Source of the DNA: Clostridiales bacterium
GTDB taxonomy: Bacteria > Bacillota > Clostridia > Christensenellales > Aristaeellaceae
Direction of reading: 5' to 3'
DNA: 64,000 nt
Assembly: GCA_015056055.1 (NCBI GenBank)
Contig: SVHC01000008.1
Location: forward strand, 24,262 to 88,261
This document shows, piece by piece, positions 7,334 through 15,381 of this stretch. The position numbers were made by a program, and so were the translations under genes. Under the pieces are notes generated by a model that made no database searches, was not told where the DNA came from, and saw nothing but the letters and a program-made list of their open reading frames with translations. Each line of letters starts with the position of its first letter. The first letter of the stretch is position 1.

Positions 7334-8428
7334 ATGGAGGTTTTTCTCGAGAACGTTACCCTGATCAATTGGCAAATGATCGTTATGTGGTCGATCGGTG
7401 GTCTTTTGATCTTCCTCGCTATCAAGAAGGATATGGAACCTTCGCTGCTTCTGCCGATGGGATTCGGCGCGATTCTAGTCAACCTTCCAAAGGCAGGTGC
7501 AATGGAAGTTATCGGTACCCTGTTTAATGCCGGTATTTCCAACGAACTTTTTCCACTGCTTCTGTTCATTGGTATCGGTGCGATGATCGACTTTGGTCCC
7601 TTGCTTTCCAATCCGAAGATGCTTTTGTTCGGCGCGGCTGCGCAGTTTGGTATCTTCTTCACGCTGTCTATGGCATCTCTATTGGGATTTGATTTGACCG
7701 ATGCGGCATCCATTGCCATTATCGGGGCGGCGGACGGCCCGACTGCCATTGTTGTTGCGAACCATTTCAAAACACGGTACATTGGCGCGATCACTGTTGC
7801 GGCCTATTCCTATATGGCGCTTGTTCCAATCGTGCAACCGGCATGCATCCGACTGATCACCACCAGGAAAGAGCGAATGATCCGTATGCCTTACAATCCG
7901 CAGGCAATCAGCAAGACCACTCGCATCTTGTTCCCAATTATTGTTACGGTTATTGCAGGAATTGCTTCCCCGGATTCCGTTGAGCTGATAGGGTTCCTCA
8001 TGTTCGGCAACCTCCTGCGTGAATGCGGCGTTCTGAATTCTCTGTCCGAAACCGCTCAGAAGGTTCTTGCAAATCTCATTACACTGCTGCTGGGTCTTAC
8101 TGTTGCATCCAAGATGCAGGCGGCTGACTTCCTGCAGTTGAAAACGCTGATGATCCTTGCTCTGGGTCTGGTGGCATTTATCTTCGATACCTTTGGTGGC
8201 GTGCTGTTCGCTAAGTTCCTGAACTTGTTCCTGAAGCAGAAAATCAACCCGATGGTCGGTGCTGCAGGTATATCCGCATTCCCTATGTCCTCTCGCGTGG
8301 TCCATAAAATGGGTCTGCAGGAAGATCCGAATAACTTCCTGCTGATGCATGCGGCAAGCGCAAATGTTGCCGGTCAGATCGCATCCGTTATCGCAGGTGG
8401 TCTGATCATGGCTTTGATCGCAGTATAA
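7334..8428 (+). CDS. oadB: Sodium ion-translocating decarboxylase, beta subunit
   Basis: A 364-residue integral membrane protein with about 9-11 segments, matching the OadB/GcdB/MmdB family. The diagnostic 'GAADGPTAI' lies near residues 131-139; its Asp belongs to the Na+-conducting region described for Klebsiella OadB. 'GAAGISAFPMSSRVV' and the C-terminal 'LLMHAASANVAGQIASV' are also typical. The start ATG 7334 has AGGAGGT 9 bases upstream. The subunit couples decarboxylation of a biotin-bound carboxyl group to Na+ export. The cognate substrate (oxaloacetate, methylmalonyl-CoA or glutaconyl-CoA) cannot be read from beta alone, and no alpha or biotin-carrier gene is present in the window. Confidence 0.93.
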   Translation: MEVFLENVTLINWQMIVMWSIGGLLIFLAIKKDMEPSLLLPMGFGAILVNLPKAGAMEVIGTLFNAGISNELFPLLLFIGIGAMIDFGPLLSNPKMLLFGAAAQFGIFFTLSMASLLGFDLTDAASIAIIGAADGPTAIVVANHFKTRYIGAITVAAYSYMALVPIVQPACIRLITTRKERMIRMPYNPQAISKTTRILFPIIVTVIAGIASPDSVELIGFLMFGNLLRECGVLNSLSETAQKVLANLITLLLGLTVASKMQAADFLQLKTLMILALGLVAFIFDTFGGVLFAKFLNLFLKQKINPMVGAAGISAFPMSSRVVHKMGLQEDPNNFLLMHAASANVAGQIASVIAGGLIMALIAV

Positions 8429-8441
8429 GGGGGATATAGGA

Positions 8442-8624
8442 ATGAATTTTCAGGCGTTTTTGAATACTCTGCCAATCATGGGCATGGGTATGCTGGGTAT
8501 CTTTGTAGTCATGTTTGTTATTTACATGCTGATAGGCGTTTTGAATAAGTCTGGCGCGGCTTACGAGATGTTCGTCAAGGCAAAGCAGGTTTTCGTTGCA
8601 AGGAAGAACAAAAAAGAAAACTAA
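8442..8624 (+). CDS. Decarboxylase gamma-chain-like small membrane protein (OadG family)
   Basis: A 60-residue protein with one long hydrophobic segment (about residues 10-35, rich in Met and Gly) and a Lys-rich cytoplasmic tail. This is the size and layout of OadG/MmdD-type gamma chains, which anchor and assemble the decarboxylase complex. It follows oadB by 13 bases with GGGGG upstream, and a terminator comes directly after, making a two-gene unit under the riboswitch. The family call rests on size, topology and position. Confidence 0.78.
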   Translation: MNFQAFLNTLPIMGMGMLGIFVVMFVIYMLIGVLNKSGAAYEMFVKAKQVFVARKNKKEN

Positions 8625-8636
8625 ATCATTTAAGCG

Positions 8637-8675
8637 CAATTCCCGGGTGACAGCAGTGCATCCGGGAATTGTTTT
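8637..8675 (+). terminator. Terminator after the oadG-like gene
   Basis: CAATTCCCGG (8637-8646) pairs with CCGGGAATTG (8662-8671), followed by TTTT. Confidence 0.88.
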
Positions 8676-8697
8676 ATGTGCTGAAATAAAGTATAAT
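8669..8697 (+). promoter_or_regulatory. Probable promoter for the exported-protein pair
   Basis: TATAAT at 8692-8697 with a weak TTGTTT at 8669-8674 (spacing 17). The -35 overlaps the terminator's T tract. Confidence 0.5.
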
Positions 8698-8794
8698 ATA
8701 AACGTAACATAAAAACTGTCACGCAAATGTGCTGAGCGGACACTTATATATAGAAAGGCAAAACGGCAAAGATAATGCGAAGGAGGGAACTGGG

Positions 8795-10642
8795 ATGAAA
8801 AACGCAAAAATGACGGCATGGATTCTTATAGTGGTTTTACTGTTGGGATGTGCGGGTTTCCCGGCAGGCGCTCAGGAGGACATGAAGCTTCTTTCTATCG
8901 TTGCTATTGAGGGTGAAACCATCTGGGTGCATACTTCTGCCGGTCTTACCCCTTTCGATGCGAAAGGCGGGCAAATTGGCGCAGCACTGTATCCTGGAAT
9001 GGATTGCTATGCCATAGGTTCCGACGGAAATGTATTTTGCAGCATTGATGGGGATATTTTTGAATACGACCGTGAAGGAAGCGAGGTTGAAAGGTGGGAT
9101 ACGCCCGTCGACAATTTCAGGAAGATTCTGGCAAACGATACATACATCATAGTTATGGGCGATGAAGAATACGGTACCATCAGCAGAAAAGAGCACACAC
9201 TGAACATTAGCACAGCACAGCGGCTGGGAGATATCGATTTTTACAATGAGGATTCGTTCCTGCTTGTAAAGAATGCCGAACTTGTGCGGCTGGAATATGC
9301 TACGCTGATGGATACGGATGGGGAGCTTTTATCCGACGGTCAGAAGGTTGCAGGCGCTTCGGAAAACGGAATCTATCTGTACGATGAAAGAAACATATAT
9401 TTCATGGACGCATTCGGCGGAAACACAAGTGTCTACGAAGCATTCTGGGATACGAAAGGCTTGACCGATGCGCAGGCGGACGGAGAAAACATATACGTAA
9501 TTGTGGATAACCGGCTAATGTACAACCGTGCAGATGAAGAGCCTGCGGAAGAGCAGGTGCTGACAATCGTGGGCGGACTCAGCGGTTCTCATGATCCTCG
9601 TTTTGCAAAGGCTATTGAAATATTTACTGCCCGTAATCCGGAGTATACCGTTAAGCTGACGGAAAGCCAGTATGGTGCGCAGTTAAGAACCGCTGTAATG
9701 GCAAATGAACCGGGATACGATTTGTTTTTGATGGATTCGAAAACCAGCACGGATTTCAAGATTTCCGGGATACTCGTAGATTTTTCGGAGAACGAAGTGA
9801 TCACGGAAAATATTGCGCAGTACATGGACATGCCGTTTTTGTGGGAGGACGACGGGAGTTTGTATGGAATTCCGGTAAGGGTATTTACCAAGGGCTTTTC
9901 GATCACGCGTGCACTGCTGAATGAAATTGATATTGATATTGACCGCAACTGGACATGGGATGAGTTTTTTGCCCTGAAAGACGTTGCCAAAGAGTTGGGA
10001 TTGCGGCTGATAGACGATGACATGAGCTGGTGGGGGTTCAGAGAATGGTACGAATCCGCATATTGCGACTACGCTGCCGGTGAGGCGAATTATGATACGG
10101 ATGCATTCCGCAAACTTGCCGGGATATGGAAGCAGCTGAGCGAGGAGGATATGATCAATTATGATCCTGCGAAAACTGGCAATGTTCTTCTTAAGTATGG
10201 CTTTGGGTGCCCGGTTCAGGGAGAAGACAGATACGTACATCTCGGTATGCCAGCAATGGATGGGGAAATCATCACGCCCATTGATCTGCCTGCTTTTTAT
10301 GTAAATTGCTACGGGGAGCAGACTGACGCGGCGATTGAATTTCTGGAAATCTTCAGTTCGCCCGAAGTGCAGTTTGAAAGTCAGGTGGGCAGTGAGCTGT
10401 TCCTTTCCGATCTTGAAAGCTATACGGAGTATTCGCTCTGGCAAATGTTCAACTGGATACCCACGGATGAACAAATGGAACAGTGGCAGCATTTTTTGAG
10501 CACCGGAAAGCAGCGCGGTACCAATCAGGAGTTTAACAAAGGCGTGAAGGAGCTGGTTTCGGCGTACCTCGCAGATGAAATAACCGTCGATGAATTTGCT
10601 CTGGAAATGCAGGAACGAGCTGATTTGATGGTCGGAGAGTAA
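8795..10642 (+). CDS. Exported protein with C-terminal extracellular solute-binding (family 1) domain
   Basis: A 615-residue protein. The signal peptide (MKNAKMT plus hydrophobic core) contains both a possible lipobox 'LLGC' and a type I site 'PAGA-QED', so lipoprotein status is uncertain. Residues about 30-270 are beta-rich with repeated 'G..I.V......FDA.G' patterns, suggesting a propeller-like domain. From about 280 ('VLTIVGGLSGSHDPRFAKAI') the sequence follows ABC solute-binding proteins of family 1: 'YDLFLMDS', 'WTWDEFFALKDVAKELG', and 'FLEIFSSPEVQ'. Oligosaccharide binding is typical of this group. No permease genes lie nearby, so it may serve a remote transporter or act as a sensor. AGGAGGG precedes the ATG. 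Confidence 0.8.
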   Translation: MKNAKMTAWILIVVLLLGCAGFPAGAQEDMKLLSIVAIEGETIWVHTSAGLTPFDAKGGQIGAALYPGMDCYAIGSDGNVFCSIDGDIFEYDREGSEVERWDTPVDNFRKILANDTYIIVMGDEEYGTISRKEHTLNISTAQRLGDIDFYNEDSFLLVKNAELVRLEYATLMDTDGELLSDGQKVAGASENGIYLYDERNIYFMDAFGGNTSVYEAFWDTKGLTDAQADGENIYVIVDNRLMYNRADEEPAEEQVLTIVGGLSGSHDPRFAKAIEIFTARNPEYTVKLTESQYGAQLRTAVMANEPGYDLFLMDSKTSTDFKISGILVDFSENEVITENIAQYMDMPFLWEDDGSLYGIPVRVFTKGFSITRALLNEIDIDIDRNWTWDEFFALKDVAKELGLRLIDDDMSWWGFREWYESAYCDYAAGEANYDTDAFRKLAGIWKQLSEEDMINYDPAKTGNVLLKYGFGCPVQGEDRYVHLGMPAMDGEIITPIDLPAFYVNCYGEQTDAAIEFLEIFSSPEVQFESQVGSELFLSDLESYTEYSLWQMFNWIPTDEQMEQWQHFLSTGKQRGTNQEFNKGVKELVSAYLADEITVDEFALEMQERADLMVGE

Positions 10643-10659
10643 AAAAGGAGAAAGACACT

Positions 10660-11424
10660 ATGAAGATAGTTGCATGGATGCTTGTGATGCTGTTGCTGAT
10701 GGGATGCATGATTTTCCCGGCAGGCGCGGAGGGGGAAAGAATTCCGCCGCCGGAAATTGCAGGCAAGGCAGGGGCGTTTGGCAAGTACACGACTTTCGGC
10801 GCATATGAACAGGATAATAACCTTGACAACGGTCCGGAGCCGATTGAATGGCGCGTGCTGGAAATAAAGGATGGGCGAGCACTGGTGCTCAGCGTGTATG
10901 CACTGGAATATATGCCGTATCACGGAGCGATTGCGGAGGATAAATCCATAACGTGGGAAACCTGGGATTTGCGCGCATGGCTGAATGGTGAATTTATTGA
11001 AAACGCATTTACAGAAGAGGAACGGGAAAGAATTCCGGTCGTTACGGTGACTGCGGATAAAAATCCGCACAACCCGTTGAATGCAGGCAAGGATACGCAG
11101 GATCAGGTATTCCTGTTGAGCCTGACGGAAGTAGAGCAGTATCTGTCGTCAAACGGAGCGCGAAAGTGCAAAGCAACGGCCTATGCCAAGGCAAAAGTGG
11201 AGGAAAGGCTCGGACGCGAAATTGATATCGGCATCGGATATAAGCCGGCCGATAGGGAAAATTGCGCGTGGTGGCTGAGAACCCCCGGCGAGGCGGATGG
11301 AAGTGCAAGTTCTGTTTCGCCAAACGGTTCTAAGACGTGGTTGATGGCCGGCCAGACCGAGAAATATGTGGATTATTGGGAGAACGCTGTTCGCCCTGCA
11401 ATGTGGATTGATCTGGAACCCTGA
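10660..11424 (+). CDS. Exported DUF6273-like protein
   Basis: A 254-residue protein with a signal peptide similar to the preceding gene's ('LLLMGC' then 'FPAGA-EGE'). The body shows features of the DUF6273 family seen in Clostridia: 'GKYTTFGAYEQDN', 'PIEWRVLEIKDGRALVLS', 'WETWDLRAWLNGEF', 'VFLLSLTEVEQY', 'CAWWLRTPG' and a C-terminal 'VRPAMWID'. The function of this family is not established; its members are often secreted or attached to surface proteins. It starts 18 bases after the solute-binding gene with AAAAGGAG upstream, so the pair is an operon, and a strong terminator follows. The matching leader peptides suggest a recent origin from a common exported module. Confidence 0.8.
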   Translation: MKIVAWMLVMLLLMGCMIFPAGAEGERIPPPEIAGKAGAFGKYTTFGAYEQDNNLDNGPEPIEWRVLEIKDGRALVLSVYALEYMPYHGAIAEDKSITWETWDLRAWLNGEFIENAFTEEERERIPVVTVTADKNPHNPLNAGKDTQDQVFLLSLTEVEQYLSSNGARKCKATAYAKAKVEERLGREIDIGIGYKPADRENCAWWLRTPGEADGSASSVSPNGSKTWLMAGQTEKYVDYWENAVRPAMWIDLEP

Positions 11425-11442
11425 GTTCTGAATGCAGAATGA

Positions 11443-11474
11443 AAGCGGCCCGCATCGAAAGATGCGGGCCGCTT
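11443..11474. terminator. Bidirectional terminator
   Basis: A 14-bp perfect stem, 11443-11456 with 11461-11474, GAAA loop, between convergent genes. Confidence 0.9.
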
Positions 11475-11485
11475 GTACAATGCGG

Positions 11486-12370
11486 TTATTCTGCAGTCGT
11501 ATCTGCTTCGGTTGTATCTGCTTCTGCCGTAGCTACGGGCTCAGCGGGTTCTTCCGTCGGTGCGGGAGTGGTGCCCGGGGTCAGGAGAGCTTCGATTTTG
11601 CCGTCCTTGACGGTGAGGTTATAATTCGTATCGAACTTGTAGAGAACCTGCTTTTCGGAGCCTTCGTAATCGAAGAACAAGGACAGGCCGAATGCATACT
11701 TGCCATCCGGGAATGCCATGGGTTCGCCATTCACGGTGGTTACGTTGGCAACATCAAAGCGGACGGAGAATTCGGCTTCATCCAGGTTGAAGGCATTTTC
11801 ACTGGTGTTGGTAACGCCGGTGATGCCCTTTTCCTTGGTGGTTTCGTAAACGATGTAGGAATCGGAACCGCCCTTGAGGTTCTGAACAACCAGATAGATG
11901 CGGGAATTGCGGCCGTCGAAGCCGTATACATCCGCATAGCCCCAGCCTTCCATGGTGACGACGGTGCCGTCAAAGGAGAGCTGCGAGATGCCGATGTTGC
12001 CGTAGCGGGTTTCTCTGGAAAGCTTATGCGCGGAAGCGGGGATCGCCTCTGCAAGCGTGGGAACCGGAGTCGGAGCCGGAGTCGGCTTTACGGTTGCGGT
12101 CGGCACGGGAGCCTTCGTGGCTACGGGTACGGTGGGCTTGGGCGTAGCATTTACGCTGGGGAACTGTGCAAGCGCCGTCGGCGTGGGAGAAGCGGCAGGC
12201 GCATGCGTGCCGGTGTAGGGACGCGTGTCTGCATCGGCGGGCAGGAGATGCGAATAGTCAAACGACGTGAGCATATAAATTGCAACGCCGGCAATGATTG
12301 CCAGAATCAGAAGGCCAATCAGAAACTTGACAATGGAGCGACCGGAGTGTTTGCGAATCCATTTATTCAT
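11486..12370 (-). CDS. Membrane-anchored protein with Pro/Thr-rich linker and extracellular domain
   Basis: A 294-residue protein: a short basic N-terminus (MNKWIRKHSGR), one membrane segment (about residues 13-33, 'IVKFLIGLLILAIIAGVAIY'), and a Pro/Thr/Ala-rich linker (about 50-110, repeated 'PTP' and 'TPAPTP'). A beta-rich domain of about 150 residues follows, then an acidic Thr/Glu tail. This layout fits a protein projecting an extracellular domain through or beyond the wall. I do not recognise the domain; residues 115-255 ('GNIGISQLSFDGTVVTMEGWGYAD') resemble an Ig-like sandwich. GGGAGG lies about 12 bases before the ATG and a good promoter lies upstream. Confidence 0.72.
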   Translation of the reverse strand: MNKWIRKHSGRSIVKFLIGLLILAIIAGVAIYMLTSFDYSHLLPADADTRPYTGTHAPAASPTPTALAQFPSVNATPKPTVPVATKAPVPTATVKPTPAPTPVPTLAEAIPASAHKLSRETRYGNIGISQLSFDGTVVTMEGWGYADVYGFDGRNSRIYLVVQNLKGGSDSYIVYETTKEKGITGVTNTSENAFNLDEAEFSVRFDVANVTTVNGEPMAFPDGKYAFGLSLFFDYEGSEKQVLYKFDTNYNLTVKDGKIEALLTPGTTPAPTEEPAEPVATAEADTTEADTTAE

Positions 12371-12421
12371 CTTCAGGGCATCCTCCCATGATCTTCAGTA
12401 TATTTCTATATATCTATCCAT

Positions 12422-12450
12422 ATATTACACACAAATTCCCGAAATGTCAA
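12422..12450 (-). promoter_or_regulatory. Promoter, minus strand, for the membrane-anchored protein
   Basis: On the minus strand TTGACA (12450-12445) and TAATAT (12427-12422), spacing 17. Confidence 0.72.
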
Positions 12451-12487
12451 TAGAAAATCCTGTATGCAGGCTTTGCGGGGCGGAAGA

Positions 12488-12516
12488 TTGACAAAGAGGG
12501 GTATTCATTATAAAAT
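12488..12516 (+). promoter_or_regulatory. Promoter for the NYN-LOTUS gene
   Basis: TTGACA at 12488-12493 and TAAAAT at 12511-12516, spacing 17; divergent from the minus-strand promoter. Confidence 0.72.
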
Positions 12517-12549
12517 AGCAAAAGACTTTAATGAGAATTGAGGCATTGT

Positions 12550-13524
12550 ATGGGTCAAAAAAACTATGCTGTGTTTGTGGACCTGGAAAACGCGGGCGCC
12601 AAACAGAGCACATTGCAGAATATTATTGAAAAGGTAAAAATTCGCGGCGATATTCTTTTGGGCAAGGTTTACGGTTATACGGACAGATACACGGAACTGA
12701 AGGAAGTTCTTCTGTCCAATACGTTTTATGTAGTCCCCTCGCTGCGGCACGGGAAAAATCAGAAAAACAATCTGGATATTCAGCTTGTAATTGATGCGCT
12801 GGAGGTTGCCTATGTCAATCCCATGATTGACGGATTCTGCATTGTATCCGGCGACAGTGATTATACGCCGCTTGTGGGCAAACTGAAAAGCATGGGCAAG
12901 CACGTTTTGGGTATATCGCGCTCAGAAGTGGCGAGCAGCATTTTTATCAAGGCGTGCAACGAGTTTCTGTTTCTGGAAAGCGTTGCGACGGTAGCTTCCG
13001 CGCCCAAACCCGAAAAGGAGAAGGGCGGGCGCGATGAAATCAAGGAACTGGCAGAGATGATTCCGGCCATTCTGGCAGAGCAGCCGGACGAGCGCATGTA
13101 TGCCAGCGAACTGAAAGGAACGCTTGTGCGTCTGCGTCCGGATTTCAGCGAAAAAAGCTATGGCTGTGCAAGCTTTGGCAAGTTTATGGCTCTGGTTGCG
13201 CGCGAATCGCCGAAAATCCGCCTGGAAACGGTGGAATCCTCGCTGATTATTTCGCTTGGAAACGGTGAAGCTGCAGCAAAGACCATTGATAAGTCCAATT
13301 GGCTTCCGGCTTTCCGGGTTCATCTTGAACGGTTTAAGCAGGAAGGCTTTGAGCGTATCAATCCCAGCATTCTCAAGGCTGCCATTCAGGCGGAATATCC
13401 CGATTATGATGAGCATAAGATCGGGTTCAAGAAATTTTCGGATATTATGAAGCGCCTGGAACGGGAGAAACTCCTGACCATCGAGGTGGACGAAACGCAG
13501 AATATGCTGCTCAGAATCGTCTGA
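12550..13524 (+). CDS. NYN-domain (PIN-like) protein with two OST-HTH/LOTUS domains
   Basis: A 324-residue protein. Residues 1-145 form a NYN/DUF88 nuclease-like domain: 'YAVFVDLENAG' supplies D11 and N14, 'VIDALEVAYV' is the central helix, and 'IVSGDSDYTPLV' carries the second acidic cluster. Residues about 160-235 ('ELAEMIPAILAEQP...SYGCASFGKFMALV') and 250-324 ('INPSILKAAIQ...GFKKFSDIMKRLE') are two winged-helix OST-HTH/LOTUS repeats. This architecture is known in bacteria and eukaryotes and is predicted to cleave or bind RNA, with LOTUS domains binding RNA (including G-rich RNA in some cases). The acidic residues are present, so activity is plausible. It is transcribed alone from its own promoter. 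Confidence 0.88.
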   Translation: MGQKNYAVFVDLENAGAKQSTLQNIIEKVKIRGDILLGKVYGYTDRYTELKEVLLSNTFYVVPSLRHGKNQKNNLDIQLVIDALEVAYVNPMIDGFCIVSGDSDYTPLVGKLKSMGKHVLGISRSEVASSIFIKACNEFLFLESVATVASAPKPEKEKGGRDEIKELAEMIPAILAEQPDERMYASELKGTLVRLRPDFSEKSYGCASFGKFMALVARESPKIRLETVESSLIISLGNGEAAAKTIDKSNWLPAFRVHLERFKQEGFERINPSILKAAIQAEYPDYDEHKIGFKKFSDIMKRLEREKLLTIEVDETQNMLLRIV

Positions 13525-13565
13525 CCGAGAAGGCGGATTGTTTTACGGAAATAACCATAGCGTCA

Positions 13566-13594
13566 TTGTATTCTTATTGCAGATGTGCTATAAT
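13566..13594 (+). promoter_or_regulatory. Promoter for the HlyC/CorC-type gene
   Basis: TTGTAT at 13566-13571 and a perfect TATAAT at 13589-13594, spacing 17. Confidence 0.7.
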
Positions 13595-13659
13595 AAAGGT
13601 CAATTGGTGAAAATTGGTTCACACAAGGAGTATTATCGGAATTTGAGGGGGTACCGTCC

Positions 13660-15012
13660 GTGGATCCTATATGGCCACAATTACTGTTGCAGTTTGTTCT
13701 TATCGTAGTGAACGCCGTTTTTGCGGCAAGCGAAATCGCCGTCATTTCCATCAATGAAAACCGTTTGCACGTGCAGGCGGAGGATGGGGATAAAAAAGCC
13801 CGTGCCCTTTTGAAAATGATTCAGGAACCGGCAGGCTTTTTGTCCACGATTCAGGTTGGCATCACGATGGCCGGTTTTCTGGGAAGTGCGTTCGCTGCGG
13901 AAAACTTTTCCGACAGGATTGTAAGCGCAATGGTGGCCAGGGGTTTTACGGTGATCCCTGAGGCGACGCTGGATACAATAGCCGTTATACTGATTACCAT
14001 CATTCTTTCGTATTTTACGCTGATTCTGGGCGAACTTGTTCCCAAAAGGGTTGCCATGCAGAAGCCTGAGGCGGTCGGTCGTGCGGTTTGCGGCTTGCTG
14101 TCGTGCGTGGCAAAGCTGATGAAGCCGATCGTATGGCTGCTTTCGAAATCCACGAACCTGCTTCTTCGTATGATGCGCATTGATCCCGATGCCGAGGAAG
14201 AACAGGTCACCGAGGAAGAAATCCGCATGATGGTGGATATCGGTGAGGAACGCGGAACCATTGAAGCTGTCGAAAAGCAGATGATCGACAATATCTTTGA
14301 ATTCAACAATACCACGGCGGAGGAGTGCATGACGCACCGAACCGACGTGACAGCGGTTTCCCTTGAGGATACGCATGACGAAATTGTTGAAATGATCATC
14401 GAATCCGGCTATTCACGCTTCCCGGTATATGACGAGGATCTGGATGATATTATCGGCGTAATGCATACGCGTGATTATCTGCTCAATGCGCAGAAAAAGC
14501 AGCCCCTGCCCATGCGTGAACTTGTGCGCCCGGTGCGTTTTGTGCCGGAATCCGTGCGTGCGGATGTGCTTTTTCGTGATATGCAGAGGGAAAAGGTGCA
14601 CATGGCCATCGTTGTGGATGAATACGGCGGAACCAGCGGTATCGTTACACTGGAAGACCTGCTGGAGGAAATCGTCGGCAATATCTACGATGAATACGAC
14701 GAGGCGGAGCAGCCTGAAATCGCTGCCATCGCGGATAACGAATGGCGCGTGGCAGGCGGCGTAGATATCGAAACGCTGAACGAAGCGCTGGATTTGGAAT
14801 TGCCCGCCGATGAAGAATACGATACGCTGGGCGGAATGATTTTCAGCCAGCTTACCACCATCCCGGAAGACGGTTCCCGCCCGGTTGTTCAGTGCTACGG
14901 TTTGACCATTTCCGTTACGGAAATTGCAGACCGCCGCGTAGAATGGGCAATCATCAAAAAGGATGAAGTGCCGGAAGGCGAAGAATCCGAAAAGGATGAC
15001 GAAAAAGAATAA
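13660..15012 (+). CDS. CNNM/HlyC-CorC family membrane protein (DUF21, CBS pair, CorC domain)
   Basis: A 450-residue protein. Residues 1-190 are a DUF21 membrane domain of about four segments with 'FAASEIAVISINENR' and 'LGELVPKRVAMQKPE'. Residues about 205-330 are two CBS domains ('ECMTHRTDVTAVSLED', 'DIIGVMHTRDYL', 'MAIVVDEYGGTSGIVTLEDLLEE'), and 345-430 are a CorC_HlyC domain. The start is GTG 13660, with GAGGGGG 9 bases upstream. Family members are linked to Mg2+/Co2+ efflux or homeostasis; the older name hemolysin C is misleading. The acidic C-terminus (EGEESEKDDEKE) is typical. Confidence 0.92.
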   Translation: MDPIWPQLLLQFVLIVVNAVFAASEIAVISINENRLHVQAEDGDKKARALLKMIQEPAGFLSTIQVGITMAGFLGSAFAAENFSDRIVSAMVARGFTVIPEATLDTIAVILITIILSYFTLILGELVPKRVAMQKPEAVGRAVCGLLSCVAKLMKPIVWLLSKSTNLLLRMMRIDPDAEEEQVTEEEIRMMVDIGEERGTIEAVEKQMIDNIFEFNNTTAEECMTHRTDVTAVSLEDTHDEIVEMIIESGYSRFPVYDEDLDDIIGVMHTRDYLLNAQKKQPLPMRELVRPVRFVPESVRADVLFRDMQREKVHMAIVVDEYGGTSGIVTLEDLLEEIVGNIYDEYDEAEQPEIAAIADNEWRVAGGVDIETLNEALDLELPADEEYDTLGGMIFSQLTTIPEDGSRPVVQCYGLTISVTEIADRRVEWAIIKKDEVPEGEESEKDDEKE

Positions 15013-15020
15013 CTCAAATG

Positions 15021-15045
15021 AGCCCGGCATCGTGGATGCCGGGCT
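15021..15045. terminator. Terminator hairpin, copy 1 of an exact 25-bp repeat
   Basis: A stem of AGCCCGGCATC with its complement and a 3-base loop. The 25-bp sequence recurs exactly at 15293-15317. It ends the HlyC-type gene, though the T tract is weak. Confidence 0.8.
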
Positions 15046-15292
15046 CAGTCTGTCAAAAAAGTATTTTTGCCAGACTTGTAGCGGGGAAGCAAGCTCCCCC
15101 GCCACTGCCACCCTCACCAGATTTCACTGAAATCATAAAGATTTCGGGCGTGAAATCTGCAATGTAGCGATTTTTTCTTCGGTTCGCTGGCTCTCCTTCG
15201 AAAAAATTCGCTCCTCGCGCCGTACACGCCGCCGCTGCGGATTGGATTTTTCTTTTCTAGCCTAAACGATATTCGCGTTTTTTGACAATCAA
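15046..15292. repeat. Palindrome-rich intergenic segment between two identical hairpins
   Basis: No gene was found. Nested palindromes are present: AGATTTCAC (15119-15127) with GTGAAATCT (15150-15158), enclosing GAAATC (15129-15134) with GATTTC (15140-15145). A GC-rich hairpin lies at about 15081-15102. The GTGAAAT/ATTTCAC core is the same as in the hairpin array at 54926-55097. Confidence 0.6.
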
Positions 15293-15317
15293 AGCCCGGC
15301 ATCGTGGATGCCGGGCT
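15293..15317. terminator. Terminator hairpin, copy 2 of the exact 25-bp repeat
   Basis: Identical to 15021-15045. It lies 65 bases from the stop of the minus-strand BclA-like gene and probably terminates it. Confidence 0.78.
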
Positions 15318-15381
15318 TTAGTATGGGGAAAAACGAAAACGCGGGTGGAAGGGGAATGGCTGCTTTTTCGACAGACGAATG

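Noticed and set aside
11432-12391. Plus-strand ORF with Gly/Arg-rich repeats opposite the Pro/Thr-rich membrane protein
   Set aside because: The repeats are the complement of the Pro/Thr linker codons; the minus frame has a ribosome-binding site, a membrane segment and a promoter.
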